Shown piece by piece: positions 27,724-36,586 of a stretch of DNA of 46,873 nt. This DNA is from Leucobacter sp. 7(1) (GTDB lineage: Bacteria > Actinomycetota > Actinomycetes > Actinomycetales > Microbacteriaceae). Every line of letters starts with the position of its first letter. Positions within the stretch are counted from its first letter, which is position 1. The DNA lies in assembly GCF_900163635.1 (NCBI RefSeq), contig NZ_FUID01000068.1, positions 1-46,873 on the forward strand, written 5' to 3'. A program made the translations under genes and the position numbers. The notes below the pieces were generated by a model. That model saw nothing but the letters and a program-made list of their open reading frames with translations, was not told the DNA's origin and searched no databases.

Positions 27724-27734
27724 AGGTCCAACGA

Positions 27735-28796
27735 CTACCCCCGAAACCCCCGATAGCTCGCGCCAAACTCTGCGAGGTCGGGGCGCCAGAGTGTGAGCGG
27801 CAGGCCCAGTGCCTGCCGCTCCACGCCGATGCTGGAGTAGTCAGTGATAAGGTGCTCCGCGGCCCCGAACAGCTCGTAGGCGGTCACCCCGCGCTCGCGC
27901 AGGGAGGTGCCCGTGAGCGCGGGGAATCCGAGCCCGTCGAGCCTGGCCGCGTCGTGCGGGTGCAGCTTCGCGAGGAACTGGGCGCCTCGGGCGGTTGCGG
28001 CCGCGCGTAGCTGTGCCAGGGTATCGCCAGTCTCGGGGTCTGGGATCCGATCCCACCCGTCTGCCTCGCCGAACGGCACTCCGCTCACGCGCACCTCGCC
28101 CCCGGCTCGGCGGATCGCGCGATACGTGGGGGCCCACACGACGAGCTCGCGTGCGGGATCGAGCCCCAGCCGGGCGTGCACGCTGCGGTCACCCACCGCC
28201 CGCCGCATGACGCGGAGGCGGGGCTGATCCGGCACCACCCGGGTGTCCGCAGGGAGTCGGTACTCCGCGAGCTGCTGTGGCACCCACTCAGGGGTGATCG
28301 ACGCCAGCACCGTGGCGGGCCCGCGGAACGTCGTGTCCGGCTTCGGTCCACTGCCGTGGGTGAGGTGTGTGTGGACGCGCCGACCGCTCGGGTCACGGCC
28401 CGGAATGAGCACGTGCGTGGAGTAGGTCTCGGATGCACGTCGGTGCGCGGCGAGTAGGCTCCGATAGCTGAGCGCCTCGTACCGCAGCGACGTGGGCACC
28501 GGGAACCCGAGGCAGCGGGCCGCCTCCGCCACGGCAACACGGGCAAGCGCGGGATCGGGGGAGACGTACACGATCTCCGACAGATCGGATCGCTCGCCCA
28601 ACAGCACCGTCTGGACAGTGGCGTTTTCCTCGTCGGCGTTGAGCGTGACGACCGCTGCGATGCCGGGGCCTGGCCGGGTCACCCCCAGCGTCGCACTCGT
28701 GAGCGCGGACTGCACCGCGCGCGCCCCGCGCCCCGCCAGCCGGACACCGAGGTGTCCGCGCCGGAGCGAGGCGATAGCAGAAGCGGGGGAGCGCAC
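27735..28796 (-). CDS. CDP-glycerol glycerophosphotransferase family protein, C-terminally cut
   Basis: TagB/TagF-type protein of 353 residues. Matches are the THLTHGSGPKPD loop (variant of the usual WHGTP), VWAPTYR and HLITDYSSIGVERQALGLP. It could add the first glycerol phosphate to the linkage unit, as TagB does. The product stops at ASYRGFRG, exactly where relatives read RG(L/F)Y and go on for 60-75 residues, as the two TagF domains in this window do. The stop lies 11 nt from the convergent low-G+C gene. It may be a natural short form or a truncation; activity is doubtful. Confidence 0.82.
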   Translation of the reverse strand: MRSPASAIASLRRGHLGVRLAGRGARAVQSALTSATLGVTRPGPGIAAVVTLNADEENATVQTVLLGERSDLSEIVYVSPDPALARVAVAEAARCLGFPVPTSLRYEALSYRSLLAAHRRASETYSTHVLIPGRDPSGRRVHTHLTHGSGPKPDTTFRGPATVLASITPEWVPQQLAEYRLPADTRVVPDQPRLRVMRRAVGDRSVHARLGLDPARELVVWAPTYRAIRRAGGEVRVSGVPFGEADGWDRIPDPETGDTLAQLRAAATARGAQFLAKLHPHDAARLDGLGFPALTGTSLRERGVTAYELFGAAEHLITDYSSIGVERQALGLPLTLWRPDLAEFGASYRGFRG

Positions 28797-28804
28797 TGGG
28801 GACC

Positions 28805-29557
28805 CTAGCGTTTCTTGCCCTGCAGGCGGGCGACTGCCGCCTTGATGGGCCCGTCAAACACAAGCTGGCCCTTTTCGAGCACGATGCCGCGCTGACACAG
28901 ATCCTGCACCTGGGCCGCGTTGTGGGACACAACGAACATCGTCTTGCCCGCGGCCTGCAGCTCCTGCATTTTCGCGTTGCACTTGGCCCGGAACTCCGCG
29001 TCGCCCACGGACAGTACCTCGTCGACGAGCAGGACGTCGTGCTCCGTGTGGACGGCGACGGAGAAGCCGAGCCGAGCGTACATGCCCGAGGAGTACCGCT
29101 TCACCTCGGTGTCGATGAAGTCACCGATCTCCGAAAACTCCACGATCTTGTCGAACTGCGCGTCGGTCTCTTCCTTGGTCATGCCGAGGATCGCCGCATT
29201 CAGGTAGACGTTTTCGCGGCCGGTGAGGTCGGGGTGGAAGCCGGCCCCCACCTCGAGGAGTCCAGCGATCCGCCCCGCGGTGTAAATCTCGCCGGCAGAG
29301 GGCCGGAGTACGCCTGAGAGCAGTTTGAGGGTCGTGGATTTCCCGGACCCATTGCGGCCCAGGATCGCCACGGATTCGCCAGGGTAGACGGCGAAGGTGA
29401 TCGCGGAGAGCGCCTCGAAATCGTCGGTGACGGGGGTGCGGCGCAGCTTCGCCAGCACGGTCTGTTTCAGGGAGCGCGCGTTGCGGAGCCGGAACGACTT
29501 GAACACCCCGTTGAAAATGATCACCGGGTCCGGGAGGGACTCAAAGGTCTTGCGCAA
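28805..29557 (-). CDS. tagH: Polysaccharide ABC exporter ATP-binding subunit (TagH/Wzt type)
   Basis: ATPase of 250 residues that drives export of lipid-linked wall polymer with TagG. Walker A is GRNGSGKST, the signature is YSSGMYARLGF, Walker B is VLLVDEVLSVGD and the switch histidine is in VVSHN. There is no C-terminal carbohydrate-binding domain as in some Wzt proteins. The TTG at 29557 has GGAGGG five bases upstream, and overlaps the tagG end by 17 nt. Confidence 0.95.
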   Translation of the reverse strand: MRKTFESLPDPVIIFNGVFKSFRLRNARSLKQTVLAKLRRTPVTDDFEALSAITFAVYPGESVAILGRNGSGKSTTLKLLSGVLRPSAGEIYTAGRIAGLLEVGAGFHPDLTGRENVYLNAAILGMTKEETDAQFDKIVEFSEIGDFIDTEVKRYSSGMYARLGFSVAVHTEHDVLLVDEVLSVGDAEFRAKCNAKMQELQAAGKTMFVVSHNAAQVQDLCQRGIVLEKGQLVFDGPIKAAVARLQGKKR

Positions 29558-30437
29558 AATTGCCCTCCAGCTTTCGGAAAACGACCTGGCCGATCAGCAG
29601 GGTGCCGAGTGCGATCCCGAGCCCCGCCAGCGTGTTCGTGAGGAGGTAGTCGGGCGGCGACGTCTCCGACACAACCTGACCCCAGAATGCCTGGTGGAAC
29701 AGTTCAACACCCACGGTCATCGGGTTCACGAGATACAGGTTGTAGAGCCACGCGGGGACGAGCTCCCGGATCATTTCGTGCGTGTACAGCACGGGTGAGG
29801 CCCAAACCGCGAACATGAGCGCGACATCGATGATGTTCTTCGCGTCGCGGTAGGCGACGTTGATCGCGCCAAAGAACAGGCCGAGGCCGAGCGTGAACAG
29901 GGTCACGATCACGAGCGCCACGAGGAACGCCACAAGTCCGAGCCAGGTGAAGTGCCACCCCATGATCAGGCAGACCACAAACAGGAGGATGACCTGTGGG
30001 ATGAAGTGGATGAAGGCGGATCCGACGGCTGCGACCGGGAAGAGCTCGCGGGGCAGGTAAATCTTCTTCACCAGCGCCGCGTTGCTCGTGATCGAGTTTG
30101 TCGCGGCCCGTGTCGCCTCCGAGAAGAAGTTGAGCAGCACGATGCCGGAGAACAGGTACACCGGGTACAGCTCGACCCCGCGATCCACCTTCAAGACGAG
30201 GCCGATCATCACGTAGTACATGAGGAACTGTGCCGCCGGCTTCACGTAGGACCAGGCCCAACCAAGCACAGACCCGTAGTACCGGGTGGTGGTCCCCTTC
30301 TTGAGGAGCAGCGTCAGTAGGTGCCGGTATCTGAAAGCGTCAAAGAGCCAGCGGCTCGCCCCGGGAACGACGTACTTCGGGGGCGAGTTCGGGGCTGAGC
30401 TCGATGGTGAGTTCGTGGGCGACGTGGCGTGAGACAC
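29541..30437 (-). CDS. tagG: Polysaccharide ABC exporter permease (TagG/Wzm type)
   Basis: ABC-2 type membrane subunit of 298 residues, with six membrane segments after a polar Ser/Pro-rich N-terminus. The YYGSVLGWAWSYVKPAAQF start of the core and the AYRDAKNIIDVALMFAVWASPVLYT segment are typical of teichoic acid and O-antigen exporters. It pairs with the ATPase encoded by the overlapping next gene. The GTG at 30437, 11 nt after the ugd stop and with GGATGGT nearby, is chosen; the frame is open further upstream. Confidence 0.94.
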   Translation of the reverse strand: MSHATSPTNSPSSSAPNSPPKYVVPGASRWLFDAFRYRHLLTLLLKKGTTTRYYGSVLGWAWSYVKPAAQFLMYYVMIGLVLKVDRGVELYPVYLFSGIVLLNFFSEATRAATNSITSNAALVKKIYLPRELFPVAAVGSAFIHFIPQVILLFVVCLIMGWHFTWLGLVAFLVALVIVTLFTLGLGLFFGAINVAYRDAKNIIDVALMFAVWASPVLYTHEMIRELVPAWLYNLYLVNPMTVGVELFHQAFWGQVVSETSPPDYLLTNTLAGLGIALGTLLIGQVVFRKLEGNFAQDL

Positions 30438-30448
30438 GGGACACCATC

Positions 30449-31765
30449 CTATCCGGGGGTCGGCGTGCGGCCGACCCCGTGGTATTGCCAGCCAGCCGCG
30501 ATCCACTGTGCGCGGTCCAGGCAGTTGCGACCATCGAGCACTACAGGGTTGCGTACGAGTTTCGAGACGCGCCGCGGATCGAGCGCACGGTACTCCGACC
30601 ACTCGGTGCCGACCACGATGAGGTCGGCACCGCGGAGCGCTGTCTCGGTATCTGAAGCGAAGCAGAGTTCGGGCACCTTGCGCTGCGCATTCGCGACGGC
30701 CGCGGGATCCGTGACGATAACGTCGGCGCCGCGGGCCTGGAGGCCTGCAGCGAGGACAAGCGCCGGGGAATCCCGCACATCGTCAGAGTCCGGTTTAAAT
30801 GCGGCCCCGAGCACAGCAATCCGCGCGCCGCCGAGCGCGCCCCCGAGTGCCCGCTCTGCGGCGGTAACAAAGCGGTCGGGCCGCGCGGCGTTGATCCGCT
30901 CAACCGCACCCAATAGCTGCGCGGAATCGGCCTGCCCGAGCTCCTCCGCGCGGGCAACAAAGGCACGGAGGTCTTTGGGCAGACAGCCCCCGCCGAAGCC
31001 GATTCCGGAACCCAGGTACCGTGCTCCGATGCGTGGATCAAGTCCGAGCACGGTGGCGAGCTGAGTCACGTCGGCACCCGCAGCGTCAGCCACATCGGCG
31101 AGCATGTTCATGAACGAGACCTTTGTCGCAAGGAATGCGTTGGCGGCACCCTTCGCTAGCTCAGCCGTCGGCAGATCCGTGAGAACAAGCGGACTTCCGG
31201 AGGCGAGCGGGGTGCGGTACACCTCGCGGAGCGTGGACTCGACGTGGGCGCGGTTCTCATCTCCGCAGCCGACGAGAATCCGATCCGGCGTGAGGGAATC
31301 CGCGACCGCGTGACCCTCTCGCAGAAACTCGGGGTTCCACGCCAACACCGCGCCGGTCCCCGCGAGCGCGGCGCTGAGGTCTGCCGCGGTGCCCACGGGA
31401 ACGGTTGACTTTCCGACAACCAGGGACGCGGCCGACAGGTGCGGCCGCAGGGCCGCAATTGCCGAGCGCACATATCTGAGTTCCGCGCTGGCACCGTCAG
31501 GGCCGGCCGGCGTGCCGACGCAGATGAAGTGCACGCTTGCCGCGGCCACGGCGGCGGGATCTGTCGAGAATGTGAGTCGCCCGTTCGCGAGACCGGCACG
31601 CAGAAGCGTATCGAGCTCGGGCTCGAAGAACGGGGCCGTGCCGGCCCGCAGCGCAGCGATCCGGCGCGGCTCGGTGTCGATCCCGACAACTGTGTGACCG
31701 AGGTGGGCGAGCGTCGCCGCGTGGACGGCCCCGAGGTACCCGCAGCCAATGACGGAGATGTTCAT
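30449..31765 (-). CDS. ugd: UDP-glucose/UDP-sugar 6-dehydrogenase
   Basis: Oxidises a UDP-hexose to the UDP-uronic acid with two NAD. The 438 residues show the N-terminal Rossmann motif (VIGCGYLGAVHAATLAHLGH), KSTVPVGTA, NPEFLREGHAV, and the catalytic cysteine in GFGGGCLPKD. The C-terminal UDP-binding domain has GAAFKPDSDDVRDSP. UDP-glucuronate is the usual product, though UDP-N-acetyl variants exist. The ATG overlaps the preceding glycosyltransferase stop by 4 nt. Its place in the operon implies a uronic acid in the polymer. Confidence 0.95.
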   Translation of the reverse strand: MNISVIGCGYLGAVHAATLAHLGHTVVGIDTEPRRIAALRAGTAPFFEPELDTLLRAGLANGRLTFSTDPAAVAAASVHFICVGTPAGPDGASAELRYVRSAIAALRPHLSAASLVVGKSTVPVGTAADLSAALAGTGAVLAWNPEFLREGHAVADSLTPDRILVGCGDENRAHVESTLREVYRTPLASGSPLVLTDLPTAELAKGAANAFLATKVSFMNMLADVADAAGADVTQLATVLGLDPRIGARYLGSGIGFGGGCLPKDLRAFVARAEELGQADSAQLLGAVERINAARPDRFVTAAERALGGALGGARIAVLGAAFKPDSDDVRDSPALVLAAGLQARGADVIVTDPAAVANAQRKVPELCFASDTETALRGADLIVVGTEWSEYRALDPRRVSKLVRNPVVLDGRNCLDRAQWIAAGWQYHGVGRTPTPG

Positions 31766-32751
31766 GCGGCACCCTTCGGCATGAGGTCGGCGGGAGCTGC
31801 GGAGCCGCTGTGTGCCGGGGACGCCGCGGCTAGCGCCGCCGTGAGCTGCACAAGCACCGGGCGCTGTTCGGCTCGGCGCTGGGCGCGGAGCAGCCGCGTG
31901 CGCTCGGCAAACAGGTCACGATCCTGCAGCACCGAGCGGGCCGCCGCAGCAATTGCCGCACCGTCCGGGGCGGTATACGCCGCAGCATCGCCGTAGAACT
32001 CGCGCAGCTCGGGGAAGTCGGAGGTGACGTGCGGCACCCCGGCGTGCAGCGCCTCATACCCGGCCCGCTGCATCGTGTGGGGCCGGGTCGTGAGCGCGAT
32101 CACGGCGCCGCTCGATCGCGTGAGCCTGTCGAACTCCTCGGGTGCAACGAAACCCGTGAAACGCACGTTTCCGGGTGCTGCGGCACGGACCGCGTCGGGT
32201 GCCCGCCCCGTGAGCGTCCACCGCAGTTCGGGGGTGAGCCTGGCGGCGGCAAGGATCTCCGGGACCGGTTCATCGTTGGCGTAGCTCAGCGGGCAGAGCA
32301 ACTCGCCCGTGTGGGGCAGCGCGTCGCGATCCTGCACCACGTCGTGGAGCACAACCGCCTCGACCCCAGCACGCGCGCACTCGTGCTGTAAATGGGTGTT
32401 GGTGACAATCGCCAGGCCACCGCGGCGTCGGATCGCGGCGAGGGCAGGGCCGCGGGCCCAGCGCCACTTCGGGTCGAGGAAAAATCCTGTGTGTAGGTCG
32501 ACGATGAGCCGTGGCGCGGTGCGCCGACGGCCGAGCGACAAGAGGGCGATAGCTGGAGGCAGCATGAGGACCACGGTGTCCGGCCGTTGCTCCTGGAGGA
32601 GTCGGCGGGTGGCGGCGTGCTGCCGCGCGTAGCGTCCCGTGAGGCCGAAGCGGCCGGGCCGATGGATGAAGTGCGCGGGGATTCCGAGCGCCTCGGCCAG
32701 CTCAGCTGTGCGGCCATTCTCGGGGGTCCAGCTGATGAATGCTCCGGTCAC
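31762..32751 (-). CDS. Glycosyltransferase (GT4-like)
   Basis: Probable GT-B glycosyltransferase of 329 residues. The N-terminal half has ISWTPENGRTAELAEALG and LIVDLHTGFF; the C-terminal half has VRFTGFVAPEEFDRL and the donor-binding MQRAGYEALHAGVPHVTSDFPEL. The GTG at 32751 is used because it overlaps the stop of the upstream gene (GTGA); the frame runs open to 33264, but that extension is Arg/Pro-rich noise antisense in type. Sugar specificity is unknown. Confidence 0.87.
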   Translation of the reverse strand: MTGAFISWTPENGRTAELAEALGIPAHFIHRPGRFGLTGRYARQHAATRRLLQEQRPDTVVLMLPPAIALLSLGRRRTAPRLIVDLHTGFFLDPKWRWARGPALAAIRRRGGLAIVTNTHLQHECARAGVEAVVLHDVVQDRDALPHTGELLCPLSYANDEPVPEILAAARLTPELRWTLTGRAPDAVRAAAPGNVRFTGFVAPEEFDRLTRSSGAVIALTTRPHTMQRAGYEALHAGVPHVTSDFPELREFYGDAAAYTAPDGAAIAAAARSVLQDRDLFAERTRLLRAQRRAEQRPVLVQLTAALAAASPAHSGSAAPADLMPKGAA

Positions 32752-33722
32752 GCTGCGACTCGGGTGCGGCTGCGTGCCGCGGATGCAAGCGTGGAACGGT
32801 CGAGCTGCTCGACCTCCACCGGGTGGGCCAGATCGAGGGTGCCGAGGAGCGAGGTGATCTGCAGCTGATGATCGTCGACGTGCTCGCCCCGCACGCGGCG
32901 ACGCGGTACGACAACCGGGGAAACTCCGTTCTCCAGCAATTGCAGGACGGTCCCCACTCCCGCGTGAGTGATGACGACATCGGCCCCGCGCGCAGCGGCC
33001 AGCAGCTCCTCTGCCGGAAGTAAATCGTGGGTGGTCCCTGCGAGATCTGTGCGCCGGCTCTCGCCCAGCTGCCAGGTGACCGTGTCCTCCGGGCGCAGCA
33101 CGCTGACGACCTGATCGATCAGTGTGTCGAAGCGGTACGGCCGGATCGTGCCAAGCGTCACCAGGATGTTGAGTGGGGCGTCGGGATGCGCGGGGTCCGC
33201 CCCTTCGGCACGTACGAAGTCGCCGAGCACCGAGGGGATGGCGGGCCAAGCGGGGGTGGCCCACTGCTCATGCTGGGTAAACGTCTTCGCGACCCGGAGG
33301 CCCCGGATGATCCTGCCGGTGAGCGATGGTCCGTGTGTGCGAGAGACGCTCTCCACATACACGCGGGGGATCCGGTGCCGCGCGGCCCAGCTGAGGCCCG
33401 CGAGCCCCACGGCGGCACCACTTGAGAGAGCACCGTCGAAATCTGTGGGGTTGGCGGCCCGGGCAATGGCGCGGTACGCCCGCAATGTCCCGGCGAGATC
33501 ACGCGGCGCGACATAGTCGACCCAGAGTACCCGCTTCCCTGCGAGCAGGGAGCGGCTCTGCGGTGAATCGAATGTTACCCAGAGGGAATCCTCCGCGGCG
33601 CTTACCCGAGCGGCGAGGCGGACGAGCTGGGTGAGGTGGCCGCCCGTTGACGCAACGAGCAGGAGCCGGGGGTGGTCCGCGCCAAACAGTGAGGCGTCCA
33701 GTGTGCGGGGTGCAGTCGGCAT
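32748..33722 (-). CDS. Alg14-Alg13 fusion glycosyltransferase (PssD/PssE type)
   Basis: Single chain of 324 residues joining the two halves of an Alg13/Alg14-like enzyme. Residues about 18-165 are Alg14-like (LLLVASTGGHLTQLVRL, ALSSGAAVGLAGL and RVYVESVSRTHGPS). Residues about 185-300 are the GT28-type catalytic half (ILVTLGTIRPYRFDTLI, and VVITHAGVGTVLQLLENG). In streptococcal and rhizobial capsules the halves are separate proteins and transfer galactose or glucuronate. With ugd in the same operon, glucuronosyl transfer is a reasonable guess. It starts 1 nt after the sugar transferase stop. Confidence 0.9.
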   Translation of the reverse strand: MPTAPRTLDASLFGADHPRLLLVASTGGHLTQLVRLAARVSAAEDSLWVTFDSPQSRSLLAGKRVLWVDYVAPRDLAGTLRAYRAIARAANPTDFDGALSSGAAVGLAGLSWAARHRIPRVYVESVSRTHGPSLTGRIIRGLRVAKTFTQHEQWATPAWPAIPSVLGDFVRAEGADPAHPDAPLNILVTLGTIRPYRFDTLIDQVVSVLRPEDTVTWQLGESRRTDLAGTTHDLLPAEELLAAARGADVVITHAGVGTVLQLLENGVSPVVVPRRRVRGEHVDDHQLQITSLLGTLDLAHPVEVEQLDRSTLASAARSRTRVAA

Positions 33723-33723
33723 A

Positions 33724-35148
33724 CTAGTACGCCCCTTTCGCGGAGAAAACCTCGCGCAGAGTGCGCCAGAGAATCAAGAGATCGCCCGTGATCGACCAGT
33801 TTTCGACATAGAAGAGATCGAGGCGGGTGCTGTCTTCCCAGCTGAGGTCACTGCGACCGCTGACCTGCCACAGTCCGCTGATGCCGGGGCGCACGAGGAG
33901 GCGGCGATTCATTGCCGCCGTGTAGTTCTCTGCCTCCCGCTGCAGTGGGGGCCGGGGCCCCACGAGGGACATCTCGCCGCGCAGCACGTTGACGAACTGG
34001 GGCAGCTCGTCAAGGCTGTGGCGTCGAATGAACCGACCGACCCGAGTGACGCGGGGATCATCCCGCAGCTTAAAGAGCGCTCCGTTGCCCTCCGACTGAT
34101 CGAGCAGAGTCGGGAGCTCCGCCTCGGCAGTGGTCCGCATGGAACGGAGCTTGAACATGGTGAACGGCTCGCCGTCGAGGCCGAGCCGTGGCTGACGGAA
34201 AATCACCGGCCCGGGGCTGTCGAGGCGGATGAGCGCGGCGAGCACCGCCACCAGGATTGCCGTTGGCACGCTCGCCAGAAGAACAAGGCAGATGTCGAGG
34301 ATGCGCTTCGTATAGTACTTCCAGCCGGAGAAGCTCGGCAGATCCACGTGAATCAGAGGGAGCCCTGCGACCGGGCGAATGTGGATCCGGGGCCCCGCGA
34401 CGTCGGTGAGCGCAGCCGACACGATGAGATCGACGTGGCGACCCTCGAGATTCCAGCCGATCTGCTTGAGCTGGCTGGGGGAGAGCGCGCTCGACCCGGT
34501 GATGATCACGGTATCGATATTGTGGGCGTCGACCGTGGCGATCAGGCGGTCGTAGTGCGCCAGCACCGGGATCCCCGGGAGAATCTCGCCACTCACATCG
34601 CTGTTCGTTACGGCGCCCACGAGCTCGAACCCGTTGATCGAGTTGGCGCGCAGCTGCGTCGCGGTGTGGGCTGCGTGGCCAGGCTCGCCCACCACGATCG
34701 TGCGGTATGTGTTGAGGTGGCGTCGGCGTTGCTGGTGCAGACGTTTGCGCCACACCCATCGGCCTACGACGATGAGGACGAGCCCCAGCGGGAAGGCGAC
34801 CATCATCATCTCGCGGTGCAGAGTGAACGGGGCAGTGAGCACGAGCGTGATCGCCGCGATCCCGAACGCCATCATGGTGGCGTTGATGACCCGCTTGTAT
34901 TCGCCGGGACCGGTGCCGAACACGCTGGGATTGCGGGAGTCGTAGGCGGCAAGCGCAAGGAGCCAGATTCCCACGAGTACAAGCGCGAAGACAGTGCGGC
35001 GGGTGCCCAAGTGAGGGATCGCGCTGTCATGGACGTAGGGGCTCGTGACAAGCTGGGCGGTGAAGACCACGACGACGGCAACGCCAAGATCGGTCCACAA
35101 AAGCTTGCGCGAGTAGCGCTTTTCCCATGCGGGTACAGACGCGGCCAC
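33724..35148 (-). CDS. Polyprenyl-phosphate sugar-1-phosphate transferase
   Basis: Priming enzyme of 474 residues (WbaP/CpsE/WcaJ type) that loads the first sugar phosphate on undecaprenyl phosphate. Four or five N-terminal membrane helices (to about 130), a Rossmann-like domain ([11 protein letters not shown] onwards), a further membrane segment near 285, then the catalytic domain: [30 protein letters not shown] and [14 protein letters not shown]. It is first in the seven-gene operon. The GTG at 35148 has AAGGGGAG upstream. A TagO/WecA-type starter would be normal for classical teichoic acid. Confidence 0.94.
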   Translation of the reverse strand: MAASVPAWEKRYSRKLLWTDLGVAVVVVFTAQLVTSPYVHDSAIPHLGTRRTVFALVLVGIWLLALAAYDSRNPSVFGTGPGEYKRVINATMMAFGIAAITLVLTAPFTLHREMMMVAFPLGLVLIVVGRWVWRKRLHQQRRRHLNTYRTIVVGEPGHAAHTATQLRANSINGFELVGAVTNSDVSGEILPGIPVLAHYDRLIATVDAHNIDTVIITGSSALSPSQLKQIGWNLEGRHVDLIVSAALTDVAGPRIHIRPVAGLPLIHVDLPSFSGWKYYTKRILDICLVLLASVPTAILVAVLAALIRLDSPGPVIFRQPRLGLDGEPFTMFKLRSMRTTAEAELPTLLDQSEGNGALFKLRDDPRVTRVGRFIRRHSLDELPQFVNVLRGEMSLVGPRPPLQREAENYTAAMNRRLLVRPGISGLWQVSGRSDLSWEDSTRLDLFYVENWSITGDLLILWRTLREVFSAKGAY

Positions 35149-35201
35149 AAACTCCCCTTGAACCCACCGTGCTACAGCCTTTGCTGTGTGTTACCCATGA
35201 G

Positions 35202-35230
35202 AGTTTACCACCTGCTGAACGCCAGGTGAA
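35202..35230 (-). promoter_or_regulatory. Promoter of the seven-gene polymer operon
   Basis: On the minus strand TTCACC (35230 to 35225) and TAAACT (35207 to 35202) are separated by exactly 17 nt. Transcription would start near 35195, some 47 nt before the GTG at 35148. This is the best -35/-10 pair I see in the window. Confidence 0.55.
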
Positions 35231-35300
35231 CGGGACCGAGGGTCTGGTGATGCATTACGTATGCAGTCGCCGTGAATTCGGTATCGTTCGAGCAGTGGCC

Positions 35301-35306
35301 TAGACT
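35301..35306 (+). promoter_or_regulatory. -10 box TAGACT upstream of the coiled-coil protein
   Basis: TAGACT about 60 nt before the ATG at 35366, divergent from the polymer operon promoter. The -35 is weak (TTCGGT with an 18-nt spacer). Confidence 0.35.
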
Positions 35307-35365
35307 CGTGCCGGATCGGTGCCCCACGTCCGGGGTGCCGAGCCCCCGCAGGCCCAGGAGTGCTC

Positions 35366-36577
35366 ATGGAACAATCAGCGAACGATGCCGGCGAGAGCCC
35401 GGTGCCTGAAGCGGTCGCTGGGCAACCCCATCCGGCTCGGCAATTCCGTGCGCCGCAGGTGTTGCCCGCTAATCTCAAGTCCGGGCAGGATCGCGCGCGA
35501 TCCACGAAGATCCTGATGTACGGTCTCGCGGGGCTCGCTGTCGCGCTGATCGCAGTCGGCGTCGCCGCGCCGCAACTGACGTACGCATCGGATGCGAGCG
35601 AGTACGAATCGCTGATCGAGGACACCGCCGCGGCCGCCGCGCGCACGGCTCAGAGCGAGGCAGAACTGGCTGCCGCTGATCTCCTGCTCGGGAAGCAATA
35701 CGAGGAAGCTGCTGGCGTGGCCGGGCGGCTCTCGCAGCTGGCTGCTCTCAGCCCCGAGGTGCTCGTCCCTGAGAGCTCCGCGGTGTTCGCGACGGCTGCA
35801 GCGGACGTGCTCGCTGAAATCCCCAAGACGCAACCACCGATGTCCCCGCGCTCCCTCGCCACCCTTGAGTCCACTCTCGGTGCCGACCCTGCACTGCGCC
35901 CGTCCTCATGGTTCCTCGTGGAGCCCCGTGCGATCGGCGAGCTCGCCCAGATCGTGCCGGATGCACCCGCGGCTGATGCGGAGGCCGCGACCGTGAGTCG
36001 TGCCGCACTCGACGATGCGCGCCGGCAGTTGGCGGAGCAGCGCGCGGACGTCGCAACACGTTCTGCAGAACTCACTGCTCGCGGGGACCAGAGCGCGCAG
36101 CTGCGCAGCACGATCGCGGCGGGATACACCGCGGTCACCGCGGTCGCTGCCAGCGTCTCGGAATCCGCGGACGCGATGATCGCCAAAACGCCCGAAGCTG
36201 AGAGCCTGCACGACCGGCTTCGGGCTGCGGCGGCCGATGTCGACGCGGCCACAGCGAACAGCGCGGTTGCGGCAGGCACCCCGGAGGACGCCGCCGCAAT
36301 TGCGCAAGGGGCGGTGAGCCTCGGCGCACTTGAGGCCTATTTTGCGATCGCGACCGAGGCCTGGGACGTGCAGGAGAAACGCTCGGCCGAAGTGGCTGCT
36401 GCCCGGGCGGTCCCCGCTCCGGCCCCGATCCCGATGCCTGTCGCGCCCGTTGATGAGACTCCAGTCATCCCGGAGCCGCCGACTCCGGAACCGGAACCGG
36501 TAACCCCAGAACCACCCGCACCGCCCACGCCGAGTGAGGAGCCGCCCATCGACCTCGCCGGGTCCGGCGCGGCCTAG
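35366..36577 (+). CDS. Hypothetical membrane-anchored coiled-coil protein
   Basis: Not recognised. The 403-residue product has a polar N-terminus, one membrane helix near residues 50-72 (LMYGLAGLAVALIAVGVAA), and a long Ala/Glu-rich outer part (about 80-350) that looks helical or coiled coil. The tail (about 355-395) is a Pro-rich repeat of PTPEPEPVTPEPPAPP type, suited to span or bind peptidoglycan. AGGAG at 35356-35360 is correctly spaced from the ATG. It shares a divergent promoter region with the polymer operon, so a wall-related role is possible. Confidence 0.82.
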   Translation: MEQSANDAGESPVPEAVAGQPHPARQFRAPQVLPANLKSGQDRARSTKILMYGLAGLAVALIAVGVAAPQLTYASDASEYESLIEDTAAAAARTAQSEAELAAADLLLGKQYEEAAGVAGRLSQLAALSPEVLVPESSAVFATAAADVLAEIPKTQPPMSPRSLATLESTLGADPALRPSSWFLVEPRAIGELAQIVPDAPAADAEAATVSRAALDDARRQLAEQRADVATRSAELTARGDQSAQLRSTIAAGYTAVTAVAASVSESADAMIAKTPEAESLHDRLRAAAADVDAATANSAVAAGTPEDAAAIAQGAVSLGALEAYFAIATEAWDVQEKRSAEVAAARAVPAPAPIPMPVAPVDETPVIPEPPTPEPEPVTPEPPAPPTPSEEPPIDLAGSGAA

Positions 36578-36586
36578 GGCCGCCGC

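Noticed and set aside
32752..33264. N-terminal extension of the GT4-like gene
   Set aside because: This 171-codon stretch is Arg/Pro/His-rich and overlaps the Alg14-Alg13 gene in another frame; GTG at 32751 with a GTGA overlap is a better start.
33631..35229. A 532-codon plus-strand open frame opposite the sugar transferase gene
   Set aside because: It mirrors a clear WbaP-type enzyme; the translation is rich in His, Arg and Glu as expected for an antisense frame.
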